63,082 nucleotides of DNA from an uncultured Pelagibacteraceae bacterium (GTDB taxonomy: Bacteria; Pseudomonadota; Alphaproteobacteria; Pelagibacterales; Pelagibacteraceae). The stretch is taken from positions 1 to 63,082 of the forward strand of contig CACEEW010000006.1 in assembly GCA_902558705.1 (NCBI GenBank), written 5' to 3'. This document shows, piece by piece, positions 1-11,100 of the stretch (position 1 is its first letter; each line of letters begins with the position of its first letter). Both the position numbers and the translations under genes were made by a program. The notes under the pieces were generated by a model. The model searched no databases and was not told where the DNA came from. It saw only the letters and a program-made list of their open reading frames with translations.

Positions 1-746
1 TCACTAAACTCTAGTTTAGAATATTTAATTCCTCTACCGAATAAATCTTTATTATCTCTGACTCTTTCCTTAATTGCGTCTAAATCATTATTTTCATTTG
101 TATCTAATTCTGAATGTGTCCAAGATTTTATCTTCTTCTGAATATCCTTTTCAGACATCAAGTATGAAAAATGCCATCCACCTTGTTTAATTACTTTTAT
201 TTTCTTAAATTTATCAAATCTAAAAAATGAATATTTAAGATTTTTTTTTGCAATGGACCTTAACCAACTGAAAGATCTTAAATTTTTATATTTAACAACA
301 CGACTGCCTTCCCAATCATTATTATACTGATCTGATAATAAATTTAATTTATAATAAAAACAATATTGTTCACAAATTCCAACATTATTTTCTATGTTTG
401 TGAAACTTTTTAAAATTAATGGATTAATAATTTCATCTGCATCTGAGTAAATGATTAAATCATCAGGTTTGGTATTTTTAAGGCCATTTTTTAAAAAATC
501 TCTTTGATAATCTTGTCTTTTCCAAATACCAAGGTTTTCCGGAAATTCATCAATTTGGACGTAAATAATTTTATCACTAAATTTTTTAAACTTATTTAGA
601 TCGAACAAATAGCCCTTTTTATTTCCTCTATGATCATAATAAGACTCACAAACTACAAAGTAATCAACAAATTTATCTAAAATATTAAATCTTATTTCTG
701 TAAGTAAATTTTCATTAAAAAAAATGAAACAATCGTAAATTTTCAT
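1..746 (-). CDS. GT17-like glycosyltransferase, C-terminus cut by window edge
   Basis: The reading frame is open from an ATG at 746 to the left edge, giving 248 codons without a stop, so the 3' end is missing. The protein begins [19 protein letters not shown], has a DADE metal-binding type motif at residues 102-105 (context [11 protein letters not shown]) and GWHFSY at 190-195. These resemble family-17 glycosyltransferases (beta-1,4-N-acetylglucosaminyltransferase type), which usually modify cell-surface glycans. Acceptor and sugar are unknown. There is no signal peptide or membrane segment, so it is probably cytoplasmic. Its ATG overlaps the lepA stop in an ATGA arrangement, so translation is probably coupled to lepA. 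It is an accessory-type gene attached to a housekeeping operon. Confidence 0.75.
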   Translation of the reverse strand, partial: MKIYDCFIFFNENLLTEIRFNILDKFVDYFVVCESYYDHRGNKKGYLFDLNKFKKFSDKIIYVQIDEFPENLGIWKRQDYQRDFLKNGLKNTKPDDLIIYSDADEIINPLILKSFTNIENNVGICEQYCFYYKLNLLSDQYNNDWEGSRVVKYKNLRSFSWLRSIAKKNLKYSFFRFDKFKKIKVIKQGGWHFSYLMSEKDIQKKIKSWTHSELDTNENNDLDAIKERVRDNKDLFGRGIKYSKLEFS

Positions 747-2551
747 TTTGTACCTTTTATTTTTAGTACCCCAATAAATGCTTCTTGGGGTATCTCAACT
801 CTACCAAATTGTTTGGATCTTGCTTTACCCTTTTTTTGTTTTTCTAAAAGTTTTCTTTTTCGATCTGTGGCGCCTCCACCATGTATTTTTGTCAAAACAT
901 CTTTCTTAAAACCCTTAATTGTTTCTCTGGCGATTATTTTACCACCTATTGCTGCTTGGACAGGTATCATAAAGTTATGCCTAGGAATTAAATCCTTTAA
1001 TTTCTCACATACTTCTCTGCCTGTTCTTTGTGCAAAATCTTTATGAATCATCATTGCAAGAGCATCTACTGGTTCAGTATTAACTAAAATCCCTAATTTA
1101 ACTAAATCGCCTTCTCTGTGTTCTAATATTTCATAATCAAAACTTGCATACCCACTTGTCATCGATTTTATTCTATCGTTAAAATCAAAAACAACTTCAT
1201 TCAAAGGAAGCTCATAATTTAAAACTGCTCTATTTCCTGAATATGATAAATTTGTTTGAATTCCTCTTTTATCCTGACACAACTTAATTATTGAACCCAA
1301 ATATTCATCAGGTGTTATTATAGTTGCTTTAATCCAGGGTTCCTCAATTGAACTGATCAAAGTTGGATCAGGAAGTGTTGATGGATTTTGTAAATCCATA
1401 GTTTTTCCATTATTTAAATTTACTTTATAGACCACTCCTGGAGTGGTTGTAAGCAAATTGACATCAAATTCTCGCTCTAATCTCTCTGTGATGATTTCAA
1501 GATGCAATAATCCTAAAAAACCACATCTAAATCCCAAGCCTAGAGCTGAAGATGATTCTGCTTCAAATGAAAAACTTGCATCGTTTAATTGAAGTTTGGC
1601 TAAACCATCTTTTAGTTTTTGATATTCTGAACTATCAACAGGAAATAACCCACAAAAAACCACTGGCTTACTTGGTTTAAATCCTGGTAATGGATCCACT
1701 GAGGGTTTTGAAGCATCACAAATTGTATCTCCAACTTTTGTTTCTGATAAAACTTTTATCCCTGTAGTTATAAAACCTATTTCACCGCTATCAAGTTCAT
1801 TTATATCTTTTGCCTTCGGAGTAAATACCCCCACTTTTTCAACAACATATTCTTGATTAGTTGAAAGCATTTTTATTTTCATGTTTTTGGTTAATTTACC
1901 ATTTATAATTCTAACTAATATTACAACTCCAAGATAAGTATCATACCAACTATCAACTAATAAACATTTCAAATCATTATTAGACTCTCCTTTTGGTCCA
2001 GGTAGTTGACTAATAATCTGCTCTAAAATTTCATTAATACCTTCTCCAGTTTTTCCAGAACAAGGAACTGCATTATCTGTATCAATCCCTATAACATCTT
2101 CAATTTGTTTTTTTGTTCTATCTAAATCTGAAGCTGGTAAGTCTATTTTATTTAAAACAGGAATTATTTCATGGTTAATATCTAAAGCTTGATAAACATT
2201 AGCTAATGTTTGAGCCTCTACACCTTGTGTACTATCTACAATCAATATAGATCCTTCACAGGCATACAAAGATCTACTTACTTCATAACTAAAATCTACA
2301 TGGCCTGGTGTATCAATAATATTTAAAATATAATCTTTTCCATCTTTTGCTTTATAATTTAATTTTACTGTTTGAGCTTTTATAGTTATACCTCTTTCTC
2401 TTTCAATATCCATTGAGTCTAAAACTTGAGCTTTCATTTCTCTCTCAGTTAATCCTCCACACTTGTGAATTATTCTATCAGCTATTGTAGATTTACCATG
2501 ATCAATGTGTGCAATAATTGCAAAGTTTCTTATGTTATCGATAGTGCTCAT
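743..2551 (-). CDS. lepA: Elongation factor 4 (LepA), ribosome back-translocating GTPase
   Basis: A 602-residue protein, the usual length for LepA/EF4. This translational GTPase acts on stalled or mis-translocated ribosomes and helps 30S assembly. The G1 motif AHIDHGKST is at residues 14-22, followed by the switch I region ([11 protein letters not shown]), the G3 motif DTPGH and the G4 motif NKID. The C-terminal half carries EF-G-like domains and the LepA-specific C-terminal domain ending in [15 protein letters not shown]. It starts 8 bp after the pheT stop and its own stop overlaps the next gene's start, so it probably belongs to one long minus-strand transcript. Identity is certain from the motifs and full-length similarity. 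Confidence 0.98.
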   Translation of the reverse strand: MSTIDNIRNFAIIAHIDHGKSTIADRIIHKCGGLTEREMKAQVLDSMDIERERGITIKAQTVKLNYKAKDGKDYILNIIDTPGHVDFSYEVSRSLYACEGSILIVDSTQGVEAQTLANVYQALDINHEIIPVLNKIDLPASDLDRTKKQIEDVIGIDTDNAVPCSGKTGEGINEILEQIISQLPGPKGESNNDLKCLLVDSWYDTYLGVVILVRIINGKLTKNMKIKMLSTNQEYVVEKVGVFTPKAKDINELDSGEIGFITTGIKVLSETKVGDTICDASKPSVDPLPGFKPSKPVVFCGLFPVDSSEYQKLKDGLAKLQLNDASFSFEAESSSALGLGFRCGFLGLLHLEIITERLEREFDVNLLTTTPGVVYKVNLNNGKTMDLQNPSTLPDPTLISSIEEPWIKATIITPDEYLGSIIKLCQDKRGIQTNLSYSGNRAVLNYELPLNEVVFDFNDRIKSMTSGYASFDYEILEHREGDLVKLGILVNTEPVDALAMMIHKDFAQRTGREVCEKLKDLIPRHNFMIPVQAAIGGKIIARETIKGFKKDVLTKIHGGGATDRKRKLLEKQKKGKARSKQFGRVEIPQEAFIGVLKIKGTK

Positions 2552-2559
2552 TTTAATTT

Positions 2560-4965
2560 CTAGGATCTAATTTTAGCACCGGTTTTATTTGTTACTGCTT
2601 CGATAATTAAATTATTAATTTTTTCTAAGTCATTATCATTTAAAGTTTTTTCATTTGACTGAATAGTCACGCTAATTGCTATCGACTTTTGATTATCAGG
2701 GATATTTTCACCCTCATAGACATCAAAGACTTTTACATTGCTAATTAATCTTTGATCAACACTAGAAATGGCATTTATCAAATCTTGTGCTTTAACATCT
2801 CTATTAACTACAAATGCAAAGTCTCTCTCTGATTTTTGAAAATCTGAAGTAGTAAATTTTGATTTCTGATCGTTCAATGTTTTTTTAGAAAAGTTTAAAT
2901 ATTCTAGAAAAATTTCAAAACCTATCAAAACATCAGTTTTTATATCTAACTTTTTTAAGATATTAGGATGTATCTCACCAAAATATGCTGCAACTTTATC
3001 TTTGTCTTTATTTAAGAAAATTCTACCTGACTTACCTGGGTGATAATAATTTGGTGTTTTATCATCTATAAAAAATTTATCAGAATTATAACCTGCTTCA
3101 ATAAGAGTTTGTACTACGTCTCTTTTAATATCGAATACATCTACATTTCTTTCTTTGTCAATCCAAGATAGTCTGGATTTTTTACCTGCTGATAAACCAC
3201 ATACAACTGTTGTTTGTTCGCCTGGACTAGAACCAAAAAAAACAGGACCTATTTCAAATATTGATAAATCTTTAAAACCTCTATCTAGATTTTTACTTAT
3301 ATACATAATTAGATTTGAAAATATTGAGTTTCTTAAAACTCCTAATTCAGAACTAATAGGATTTATAATTTTAATTTCTTTTTTTGTTTGTTTAAAATAA
3401 TTATTGTAATTTGAGTCTGTAAAAGACCACGTTATAGCCTCTAAATAACCTTTTGAGGCAATAGCTCTTTGTAAAAAATGAAACAATTTTTGCGTTTGAG
3501 TTAGAGTAGGTTTAGTTCTTTCTTTGATTGGTGCTATAGTTTTTATTTTATCAAAACCACTTATCCTTACTAATTCTTCAACAATATCTATTTCTTGTGA
3601 TATATCAGGTCTCCATGGTGGAACTGTTAACCTCAAATATTTTTTTTCTTTATTACATTTAAAACCAAGATCTTCTAAAATTTTTATCATTTCTTTGGCA
3701 GAAATTTTAAAACCAGATATTTTTTCAAATAAATTGGTATCAAATTTAACAATTTGAGCTTTATGAGTTTCATTTTTTTGAATATCTATTTTGCTAATTT
3801 CTCCACCACAAATTTCTTTTATCAGTGATGCTGCTTTATTTAAGCCTTGTTCAATAGATGATGGATCAATGCCTCTTTCAAATCTGAACTTTGCATCAGT
3901 ATCAAGATTTAATTTTTTTGATGTATTTCTTATTGATCTTGGTTCAAAATAGGCTGACTCCAACAATATATTTTTAGTATCTAATTCTGTTCCTGATCTA
4001 GTTCCTCCAATAATTCCACCTAACCCTAAAACTCCTTTTTGATCGCTGATCACACACATATCCTTCTCCAATTTATACTCTTTATTGTCTAGGGCAGTAA
4101 ATTTTTCCCCAAAATTTGAATTTCGAACAATTATACTTTTTTCAATCTTATCAGCATCATATGCATGTAATGGACGATTTATATCAAGCATCACATAATT
4201 TGTAATATCAACTATCGCTGATATTGGTTTTTGACCAACTGAAATTAATTTATTTTTTAGCCATTGGGGACTTTCTGTATTTTTTACATTGGTAATTAAA
4301 CAACTTCCAAAAGTAGTACAGCCTTGATTTTTTTCTTTGTTAATTTTAATTTTTAAATTTTGTTTTGTTGTTGGTTTAATTTTTTTTTCTTTTAATTTCA
4401 ATAATTTTCCAAAACCTGATGCAGCAAGGTCTCTGGCTATTCCTCTAACACCAAGACAGTCTGGTCTGTTAGGTGTTATTGACAAATCAATAAGATTTGA
4501 TTTTGATTTTGAAAAAAAATTTTTACCAATACTTTTTTCAAATTTAGTTGATAATTCAGTTATCCCATCACTTTCATCAGACAAATTTAATTCAGATTCT
4601 GAACAAAGCATTCCATAAGAAGTGACACCTCTAATTTTAGCTACTAATAATTTTGTTTTAGTTTTAGGAATAGTTGCACCTGGAGGTGCATAAATAGTAA
4701 TTAGTCCTTCTCTTGCGTTAGCTGCTCCACAAACAACCTTTTTAAATTCTTTTTCTCCAACATCAACATCGCAAACTTTAAGTCGATCTGCATTTGGGTG
4801 TTTTTCAGTTTTGATAATTTTTGCTATTTTAAATAATTCATTATCAGCAGATAGACTACCAACACTCTCCACTTCTAATCCTATATTAGTAAGTTGTTCT
4901 AAAAGATGTTTTTCTTTTAAATTAGTCTTTAAATGATCTTGAAGCCAATCAAATGTAATTTTCAT
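2560..4965 (-). CDS. pheT: Phenylalanine-tRNA ligase beta subunit
   Basis: An 801-residue PheT of normal length for the bacterial heterotetrameric (alpha2beta2) enzyme that charges tRNA-Phe. It starts [12 protein letters not shown]. The EMAP/OB-type tRNA-binding domain is at about residues 40-150, the B3/B4 editing region at about 210-390, the B5 domain at about 400-475 and the ferredoxin-fold anticodon-binding domain at the C-terminus (about 710-801). The start ATG overlaps the pheS stop by 4 bp (ATGA), the usual coupling that keeps subunits stoichiometric. Confidence 0.98.
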   Translation of the reverse strand: MKITFDWLQDHLKTNLKEKHLLEQLTNIGLEVESVGSLSADNELFKIAKIIKTEKHPNADRLKVCDVDVGEKEFKKVVCGAANAREGLITIYAPPGATIPKTKTKLLVAKIRGVTSYGMLCSESELNLSDESDGITELSTKFEKSIGKNFFSKSKSNLIDLSITPNRPDCLGVRGIARDLAASGFGKLLKLKEKKIKPTTKQNLKIKINKEKNQGCTTFGSCLITNVKNTESPQWLKNKLISVGQKPISAIVDITNYVMLDINRPLHAYDADKIEKSIIVRNSNFGEKFTALDNKEYKLEKDMCVISDQKGVLGLGGIIGGTRSGTELDTKNILLESAYFEPRSIRNTSKKLNLDTDAKFRFERGIDPSSIEQGLNKAASLIKEICGGEISKIDIQKNETHKAQIVKFDTNLFEKISGFKISAKEMIKILEDLGFKCNKEKKYLRLTVPPWRPDISQEIDIVEELVRISGFDKIKTIAPIKERTKPTLTQTQKLFHFLQRAIASKGYLEAITWSFTDSNYNNYFKQTKKEIKIINPISSELGVLRNSIFSNLIMYISKNLDRGFKDLSIFEIGPVFFGSSPGEQTTVVCGLSAGKKSRLSWIDKERNVDVFDIKRDVVQTLIEAGYNSDKFFIDDKTPNYYHPGKSGRIFLNKDKDKVAAYFGEIHPNILKKLDIKTDVLIGFEIFLEYLNFSKKTLNDQKSKFTTSDFQKSERDFAFVVNRDVKAQDLINAISSVDQRLISNVKVFDVYEGENIPDNQKSIAISVTIQSNEKTLNDNDLEKINNLIIEAVTNKTGAKIRS

Positions 4966-6029
4966 CTACTAAGGCCTCTATAATTTGTTGGCACATCCAA
5001 GGGATCAAATCCAAAATGATTCAACCATCTATAATCACAATCAAAAAATGCTCTTAAGTCATTGATCCCATATTTTAACATTGCCAATCTGTCAATTCCA
5101 ATACCAAATGCGTACCCTTGAAACTTTATTGGATCAACTTTTACATTTTTCAAAACATTTGGATGAACCATTCCACATCCTAAAATTTCAAGCCATTGAT
5201 CTCCTTCTCCAATTATTATTTTTCCATCTTTCATTTCATAACCGATATCAACTTCAGCTGATGGCTCAGTAAAAGGAAAATGGCTAGGTCTAAATCTCAT
5301 TTTAATTTTATCTACTTCAAAAAACTCTTTGATTAAATAATTTAAACATCCTTTTAAATGACCCATATTTATATTTTTATCTATATGAAGACCTTCAACT
5401 TGATGAAACATAGGAGCATGTGTTTGATCACTGTCCGATCTATAAGTTCTGCCTGGAGCAATAATCTTAAATGGTGGTTTGTCTTTTAACATAGTTCTAA
5501 TTTGAACTGGAGAGGTATGAGTACGTAATAGTTTTTGTTTTTTTTCATCTAAATAAAAAGTATCATGCATATCTCTTGCTGGATGGTTGTCAGGAGTATT
5601 TAGTGCAGTAAAATTATTATATTCATTTTCGACATCAGGACCTTCTTCTACACTAAAACCTATTTCAGAAAATATAGACGATATTTCATCAATTGTTTGT
5701 GAAACTGGGTGAATTTTTCCTCTAACAAAAGGTCTTTCTGGTAAAGTTATATCAATTTTTTCTTTATCTAATTTCTTATTTATTTCTGCATTTTCAACTT
5801 CATCTATTTTCAAATTAATTAGATTTTGTAGCTCATCCTTAATAACATTTAAATCAGATGCAAATTTTTTTCTTTCAGACTCAACTATTGTTCCAATTTT
5901 TTTAAATTGAGAAGAAACCAATCCATTTTTACCAAATAGATCCGATTTTATTTGATTTATTTCCGAGAGATCTAATTTGCTCTTTAGTTTTAAGATAAAT
6001 TCATCTCTTATTTTTTTTAGATCAGACAT
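4962..6029 (-). CDS. pheS: Phenylalanine-tRNA ligase alpha subunit
   Basis: A 355-residue class II aminoacyl-tRNA synthetase catalytic subunit. It has an N-terminal helical arm (about residues 1-95, charged coiled coil) and the catalytic core from about 105 with [31 protein letters not shown] (motif 2 region) and GFGIDRL-like [12 protein letters not shown] (motif 3). It forms the alpha subunit of PheRS and is co-transcribed with pheT (4-bp overlap). It follows rplT after a 43-bp gap, giving the classical infC-rpmI-rplT-pheS-pheT order. Confidence 0.98.
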   Translation of the reverse strand: MSDLKKIRDEFILKLKSKLDLSEINQIKSDLFGKNGLVSSQFKKIGTIVESERKKFASDLNVIKDELQNLINLKIDEVENAEINKKLDKEKIDITLPERPFVRGKIHPVSQTIDEISSIFSEIGFSVEEGPDVENEYNNFTALNTPDNHPARDMHDTFYLDEKKQKLLRTHTSPVQIRTMLKDKPPFKIIAPGRTYRSDSDQTHAPMFHQVEGLHIDKNINMGHLKGCLNYLIKEFFEVDKIKMRFRPSHFPFTEPSAEVDIGYEMKDGKIIIGEGDQWLEILGCGMVHPNVLKNVKVDPIKFQGYAFGIGIDRLAMLKYGINDLRAFFDCDYRWLNHFGFDPLDVPTNYRGLSR

Positions 6030-6072
6030 CTTTACAGATTATTTCTTCAGGAAAATAAAACAATAGTGAAGA

Positions 6073-6429
6073 TTAATTTAAAGCAGATTGTGCTTTTTGA
6101 ACTATAGTTTTAAAGGCTTCTGGACTATCATACGCTATCTCAGCTAGAATTTTTCTATCAATTTTAATTCCACACTTATTTAATCCATTAATAAACCTAG
6201 AATAAGTCATACCTTCAGCTCTCACACCTGCGTTAATTCTTTGTATCCAAAGAGATTTAAAATCCCTTTTTTTATTTCTACGGTCTCTGTAAGCATATTG
6301 CATAGCTTTTTCCATAGCTTGCTTTGCAACTCGGATTGTATTTTTTCTTCTTCCCCATTGACCCTTTACAGCTTTTAGGACTTTTTTATGTTTAGCTTTA
6401 CTTGTAACACCTCTTTTAACTCTTGCCAT
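6073..6429 (-). CDS. rplT: 50S ribosomal protein L20
   Basis: A 118-residue basic protein beginning [19 protein letters not shown], with the conserved [20 protein letters not shown] segment in the middle and the C-terminal globular domain. L20 is needed for early 50S assembly and in several bacteria represses its own operon by binding mRNA. Only one base separates it from the rpmI stop, so the two genes are certainly co-transcribed. Length and sequence are ordinary. Confidence 0.98.
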   Translation of the reverse strand: MARVKRGVTSKAKHKKVLKAVKGQWGRRKNTIRVAKQAMEKAMQYAYRDRRNKKRDFKSLWIQRINAGVRAEGMTYSRFINGLNKCGIKIDRKILAEIAYDSPEAFKTIVQKAQSALN

Positions 6430-6430
6430 T

Positions 6431-6637
6431 TTAACCTCTTAAACTATATGGCATATACGATTTAACAATTTTTCCATCTTGCTTTGACATCGCCGTAGTG
6501 CCTCTTAATTTTCTAATTTGAGAATTTGTTCTTTTAATCATACCATGCCTCTTACCAGCTTGAGCCATCATGACTTTTCCTCTAGCTGATATTTTGAAAC
6601 GTTTTTTTGCTGAGCTTTTTGTTTTTAGTTTTGGCAT
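6431..6637 (-). CDS. rpmI: 50S ribosomal protein L35
   Basis: A 68-residue very basic protein starting [20 protein letters not shown], with the typical KRHGMIKRT and [17 protein letters not shown] segments. It is a small structural protein of the large ribosomal subunit. It sits between infC (53 bp upstream) and rplT (1 bp downstream), the conserved operon arrangement. Confidence 0.97.
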   Translation of the reverse strand: MPKLKTKSSAKKRFKISARGKVMMAQAGKRHGMIKRTNSQIRKLRGTTAMSKQDGKIVKSYMPYSLRG

Positions 6638-6690
6638 AATTGAGCGAGGTTATACAAAGATTAAAGAATATTTACAACCTATATTAAGGC

Positions 6691-7236
6691 TTATAAGGGC
6701 TGAATTACCATTATCATTTGTTTTCCATCAAACTTTGGGTGTAATTCTACTTTACCAATATCTTTCATGTCTTCTTTAATTTTAGTCATAAGCTCATTAC
6801 CCAAATGAGAATGTTGAAGTTCTCGACCTTTAAATCTTATTGTAAATTTTACCTTATCTCCTTTAGCTATAAATTTTTTGGCATTTTTCACTTTAAATTC
6901 ATAATCATGAGTTTCTGTTACAGGTCTCATCTTGATTTCTTTAAGAGCAACAATTTTTTGTTTCTTTTTTGCTAAATTTGCTTTTTTTTGTGCATCATAT
7001 TTAAATTTACCCATATCCATAATTTTACAAACAGGAGGGTTCGCATTTGCAGCTATCTCTATTAAATCTAAGCCTTGATTTTTAGCCATAGAAATTGCCT
7101 CATTTGTATTAATAGTTCCTAAATTTTCACCATCACTTGTAATAACTTGAACCTCTGGTGAAGAGATCCTATTATTAGATCTTGGACCACGATCCTTCGT
7201 TCTTCTTTGAAAATAATTTTGTTTGAAATCTGCCAC
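6691..7236 (-). CDS. infC: Translation initiation factor IF-3, GTG start
   Basis: A 181-residue IF-3. The N-terminal domain covers about residues 20-90 (NRISSPEVQVI, LGTINTNEAI, NPPVCKIMDMGKFKY) and the C-terminal domain about 100-181 (VKFTIRFKGRELQHSHLG, ending QMIMVIQPL). IF-3 keeps 30S and 50S apart and checks the initiation codon. The start codon is GTG (7234-7236) and follows the thrS TAA stop with no spacer. The ORF cannot start further upstream without running into thrS. Non-AUG starts are a known feature of infC in other bacteria, where IF-3 represses its own translation by rejecting the weak start. The same loop is plausible here but is inferred. Confidence 0.97.
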   Translation of the reverse strand: MADFKQNYFQRRTKDRGPRSNNRISSPEVQVITSDGENLGTINTNEAISMAKNQGLDLIEIAANANPPVCKIMDMGKFKYDAQKKANLAKKKQKIVALKEIKMRPVTETHDYEFKVKNAKKFIAKGDKVKFTIRFKGRELQHSHLGNELMTKIKEDMKDIGKVELHPKFDGKQMIMVIQPL

Positions 7237-9156
7237 TTAATTAGAAGATACTTTATTTAAAGCAGAATATCTTTTTAGAAATGTATTTAGTTCCATATTT
7301 TCTTGTTTATTAGAATCCAATCTTCTAATGGTTACAGAATTACTGTCAACTTCTTTTTTACCACAAATTAATAAAACAGGGACTTTTGCAAGAGAATGTT
7401 CTCTAATTTTATAATTCAAGTTATGATTTTTTAAATCTACTAATGAGCTCATACCAGCCAATTTAATTTTTTCAGATACTTTAACTGCATAATTTTCAAA
7501 GTCTTCTGAGATTGGTATTACAACTGTTTGTAATGGTGAAATCCAAAATGGAAATTTTCCAGCATAATTTTCAATTAAAATTCCAATAAATCTTTCAAGA
7601 GACCCAAATAAAGCTCGATGTAACATCACAGGAACTTTTTTTGTTCCATCTTTATCAATGTATGAAGCGTCCAATCTTCCAGGTAAATTAAAATCGACTT
7701 GTAAAGTTCCGCATTGCCAATCTCTACCAATTGCATCTCTTAAAACAAACTCAATTTTTGGACCGTAAAAAGCACCTTCACCTTTATTAATGCTATATTC
7801 TAACTTTGATGCTTTAACTGCTTTTAATAATGAAGCTTCAGCTTTATCCCAAACTTTATCATCACCAACTCTGACTTCTGGTCGATCTGCATATTTAAGA
7901 ACTACATTTTCAAAACCTAAATCTTTATAAATATCTAAGATTAAATTTGTAACAATTAAACATTCACTAGTGATTTGATCCTCGGTGCAAAAAATATGAG
8001 CATCATCTTGAGTAAAGGCTCTTACTCTTAAAAGCCCATGAAGTGCTCCTGATGGCTCATATCGATGAACTTTTCCAAACTCTGTTATCCGTAAAGGTAA
8101 ATCTCTGTAGCTTTTTAAACCTTGATTAAAAACTTGGATATGGCCTGGACAATTCATTGGCTTAATTGCAAAAACTTTTTCATCTGGAGTTTCTGAAGTA
8201 TACATGTTCTCTCCATATTTTTCCCAATGACCAGATTTTTCCCACAACAATCTATCTAATACCTCGGGGGTGTTTACTTCCTTATATCCAGCAGCATCCT
8301 GTCTAGCTCGCATATAATTTATTAATTTCTGAAATAAAGACCAGCCCTTTTCATGCCAAAAGACAGAGCCGGGGCTTTCTTCTCTAAAATGAAATAAATC
8401 CATTTCCTTACCAAGTTTTCTATGATCTCTTTTTTCTGCTTCTTCTATCCTTTTTAAATATTCGTCTAAATCTTTTTGGGATGCCCAGCTAGTACCATAA
8501 ATTCTTTGAAGCATCTCATTATTAGAGTCACCACGCCAGTAAGCTCCCGAAACTTTTGTTAATTTGAAGGCTTTACCAATTTTACTGGAAGAGGTTAGAT
8601 GTGGACCTCTACACAAATCATGCCAAGTATCGCCATGATGATAAATAGAAAGTTCCTCATTTTTTGGAATACTTTCAATTATTTCAGCTTTATATTTTTC
8701 ACCAATTTTTTTAAAATGTTTAATTGCTTTATCTCTTTCCCAAACTTCTCTTCTTGTTTTTACATCTTTATCAATTATCTCTGACATTCTTTTTTCTATT
8801 TTCTTAAGATCATCTTCTGTAAAAGGTTCTTTTCTAGCAAAATCATAAAAAAAACCATTTTCTATTACTGGTCCAATTGTAACTTGAGTGCCTGGGTATA
8901 ATTCTTGAACAGCCATAGCCATAATATGTGCAGTGTCATGTCTTATAACTTCTAATCCTTCAGGATCTTTTGCTGTAAAAATTTTAACTGAGCAATCATT
9001 ATTTATTGAAAAATATAAATCTTTTAACTCTTCATCCACACTCATTATTAATGCTTGTTTTGCTAACGATTTGCTAATTTTTTCAGCTACTTCTATTCCA
9101 GTAACTTTATTTGGAAAATCTAGGCTGTTTCCATCTGGTAGTGTAATAGTTGGCAT
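7237..9156 (-). CDS. thrS: Threonine-tRNA ligase
   Basis: A 639-residue ThrRS of standard length. An N-terminal TGS domain occupies about residues 1-62. The editing domain follows, with [18 protein letters not shown] and the [10 protein letters not shown] zinc/editing motif. The class II catalytic core includes [15 protein letters not shown] and the [21 protein letters not shown] motif 2 region, and the anticodon-binding domain fills the last ~100 residues ([19 protein letters not shown]). It charges tRNA-Thr and edits Ser-tRNA-Thr. Its start follows the upstream glycosyltransferase stop directly, and its own stop touches the infC start. Confidence 0.98.
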   Translation of the reverse strand: MPTITLPDGNSLDFPNKVTGIEVAEKISKSLAKQALIMSVDEELKDLYFSINNDCSVKIFTAKDPEGLEVIRHDTAHIMAMAVQELYPGTQVTIGPVIENGFFYDFARKEPFTEDDLKKIEKRMSEIIDKDVKTRREVWERDKAIKHFKKIGEKYKAEIIESIPKNEELSIYHHGDTWHDLCRGPHLTSSSKIGKAFKLTKVSGAYWRGDSNNEMLQRIYGTSWASQKDLDEYLKRIEEAEKRDHRKLGKEMDLFHFREESPGSVFWHEKGWSLFQKLINYMRARQDAAGYKEVNTPEVLDRLLWEKSGHWEKYGENMYTSETPDEKVFAIKPMNCPGHIQVFNQGLKSYRDLPLRITEFGKVHRYEPSGALHGLLRVRAFTQDDAHIFCTEDQITSECLIVTNLILDIYKDLGFENVVLKYADRPEVRVGDDKVWDKAEASLLKAVKASKLEYSINKGEGAFYGPKIEFVLRDAIGRDWQCGTLQVDFNLPGRLDASYIDKDGTKKVPVMLHRALFGSLERFIGILIENYAGKFPFWISPLQTVVIPISEDFENYAVKVSEKIKLAGMSSLVDLKNHNLNYKIREHSLAKVPVLLICGKKEVDSNSVTIRRLDSNKQENMELNTFLKRYSALNKVSSN

Positions 9157-10311
9157 TTAATTTACTAATCTTTTATACTCTGAATAAGTAGAAAAACACA
9201 TTTTTTCAACATTAAATTTCTTAATAATGTTTTTTCTTCCCTCTTTTCCCATTAATTTTAGTGATGACTCATCCATTGTAATTGCTTGAATAATTTTTTT
9301 ACTTAAGGAATTAATATCTCCGGCTTCAAATAAAAAACCAGTTTTTTCATTTATTATTGTTTCGTTTGAACCTCCTATATTACTCGCAATAATTAATTTT
9401 TCCATAGATTGAGCCTCCACTGCAACCCTCCCAAAAGCCTCTGGCTCTATTGATGGTGATATGACAATATCTGAGACTTTATAGGCTAAAGCCATATCTT
9501 TACATTGATCTATAAATTTTATTTGATTGGTTAAACGATATTGTTCAGTAATACGGATCAATTTTTTTTTATATAAATCTCTTCCTTGATGACTTCCTAA
9601 TATAACAAGATGAAAAGCTTCATAGCCTAATTCGACTTTTGTTAAATTAATTGCTTCAATGAGCATTTCCTGCCCTTTCCAAGAAGTAAGTCTACCAGGT
9701 ACTAAAATAATTTTTTTTTCTTTATTAATCTCCCATTTTGTAAGAAGTTTTTTTTCATCCTCTTCTAATTTCGAAGATGGATCAAAATAATCTACATTTA
9801 TACCTCTAAATATTACAAGAAATTTTTTTTTAAGTGTTAAAAGTTCAGAATAATTTTCTTTAATATGTGAAAAAATAAAATTCGACCCAGCAATTATCAA
9901 ATCAGATCTAACCATGACAGAGTTGTAAAGTTTTTTTAATTTACCACTAAAATTATAAGTACCATGAAATGTGGTTACAAATTTTCTTCTAGTCAATTTT
10001 GTTGCTAAAAGACATGACCATGCTGGTGCACGACTTCTAGCATGAACTATTGTAATATTAAAAAATAAAATTATTCCAATTAGAATTATTGAATTAAAAA
10101 ATATTAGAATAGGATTTTTACTTTGAACTGGTAGCCTAATTAATTTTACTTTTTTTTTATCTATAAATTTAGTTAACTCACCACCGCTAGTAACAATAAA
10201 AGATTTACAATTATTTTCTGGTAGATAATGCGCAATATCATAACAGCCTGTTTCTGCTCCCCCATATCCTAATTTTGGTATTACCTGTAAAACATTTATA
10301 TTAGACGACAT
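9157..10311 (-). CDS. Family 4 glycosyltransferase
   Basis: A 384-residue GT-B fold glycosyltransferase. The N-terminal Rossmann-like half has GYGGAETGCYDIAHYL at residues 15-30, and a hydrophobic stretch at about 67-88 probably lies on or in the membrane. The nucleotide-sugar-binding C-terminal half contains ILVPGRLTSWKGQEMLIEA (202-220) and the EX7E motif at E291/E299 in EPEAFGRVAVE. Such enzymes add a sugar to lipopolysaccharide, capsule or other lipid-linked acceptors, but the substrate cannot be read from sequence. It is the first gene of the thrS-infC run (0-bp gap to thrS), so it may share their promoter. It is an accessory surface gene placed in a core operon. Confidence 0.88.
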   Translation of the reverse strand: MSSNINVLQVIPKLGYGGAETGCYDIAHYLPENNCKSFIVTSGGELTKFIDKKKVKLIRLPVQSKNPILIFFNSIILIGIILFFNITIVHARSRAPAWSCLLATKLTRRKFVTTFHGTYNFSGKLKKLYNSVMVRSDLIIAGSNFIFSHIKENYSELLTLKKKFLVIFRGINVDYFDPSSKLEEDEKKLLTKWEINKEKKIILVPGRLTSWKGQEMLIEAINLTKVELGYEAFHLVILGSHQGRDLYKKKLIRITEQYRLTNQIKFIDQCKDMALAYKVSDIVISPSIEPEAFGRVAVEAQSMEKLIIASNIGGSNETIINEKTGFLFEAGDINSLSKKIIQAITMDESSLKLMGKEGRKNIIKKFNVEKMCFSTYSEYKRLVN

Positions 10312-10353
10312 AAGATAAGATTATATAATAATAGATAAAACTAATAAACTTTA

Positions 10354-11100
10354 ATGACGAAATTTAACTATTATAAATTAAGTAAAGCTAAGAAGATAAG
10401 ATATTTAAAACTGTATCAAAAAAACTGTGACTATATTGTTTTTTTACATGGATTTATGTCTGATTTAAATGGCAAAAAACCAAGATCATTTTTAAAATTT
10501 GCTAAAAAGAATAAATTAGGCTTTTTGGCATTAGAATATTCTGGCCATGGAAAATCATCTGGTAAATTTACAAAAGGTAATATTTCTAAATGGACTAAAG
10601 AAACGAGCATTTTAATTAAAAAAATAGTTAAAACAAATAAAATAATCTTTATTGGTTCTAGTATGGGTGCATGGATTGCATTAAACCAATTCAAAATTTT
10701 TAAAAAACAGATTAAAGGTTTCTTGGGTATTGGTTCAGCACCAGAATTTCTGGAAAATTTAATGTGGAAAAAATTTTCAAAAAAAATGAAAGCTGAGACA
10801 ATAAAAAATAGGATTTATAATTTAAAACATGGAGACTATATTTATCCAATTACCCTTCAATTGATAAAAGATGGAAGAAAAAATAAGGTTGTAAATAAAA
10901 AAATAAATTATAAAATAAATATTACCATGGTCCATGGTCAAAAGGACGAAGTTGTTCCAGTTTCTTACTCAAAAAAAGTATTAAAAATTTTTAAAAATAG
11001 CAGAAAGAAGTTAGTAATTATTAAAAATGGTGATCACAGTCTATCTTCACCTAAACACTTAGTGATGTTAAAAAAAGAATTAAAATTAATTATTAACTAA
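10354..11100 (+). CDS. Alpha/beta hydrolase, serine esterase type
   Basis: A 248-residue cytosolic alpha/beta hydrolase with the oxyanion-hole region FLHGFMSDLNG near residue 30, the nucleophile elbow GSSMG (Ser103), the acid in HGQKDEVVP (Asp198) and the catalytic His in GDHSL (His228). The catalytic triad is complete. Overall shape resembles the ABHD10/YcfP-like esterase group, but the substrate is unknown. Lysine content is very high, as expected from the base composition. It is divergent from the glycosyltransferase (42-bp gap) and its stop overlaps the gltB stop by 8 bp on the opposite strand. Confidence 0.85.
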   Translation: MTKFNYYKLSKAKKIRYLKLYQKNCDYIVFLHGFMSDLNGKKPRSFLKFAKKNKLGFLALEYSGHGKSSGKFTKGNISKWTKETSILIKKIVKTNKIIFIGSSMGAWIALNQFKIFKKQIKGFLGIGSAPEFLENLMWKKFSKKMKAETIKNRIYNLKHGDYIYPITLQLIKDGRKNKVVNKKINYKINITMVHGQKDEVVPVSYSKKVLKIFKNSRKKLVIIKNGDHSLSSPKHLVMLKKELKLIIN

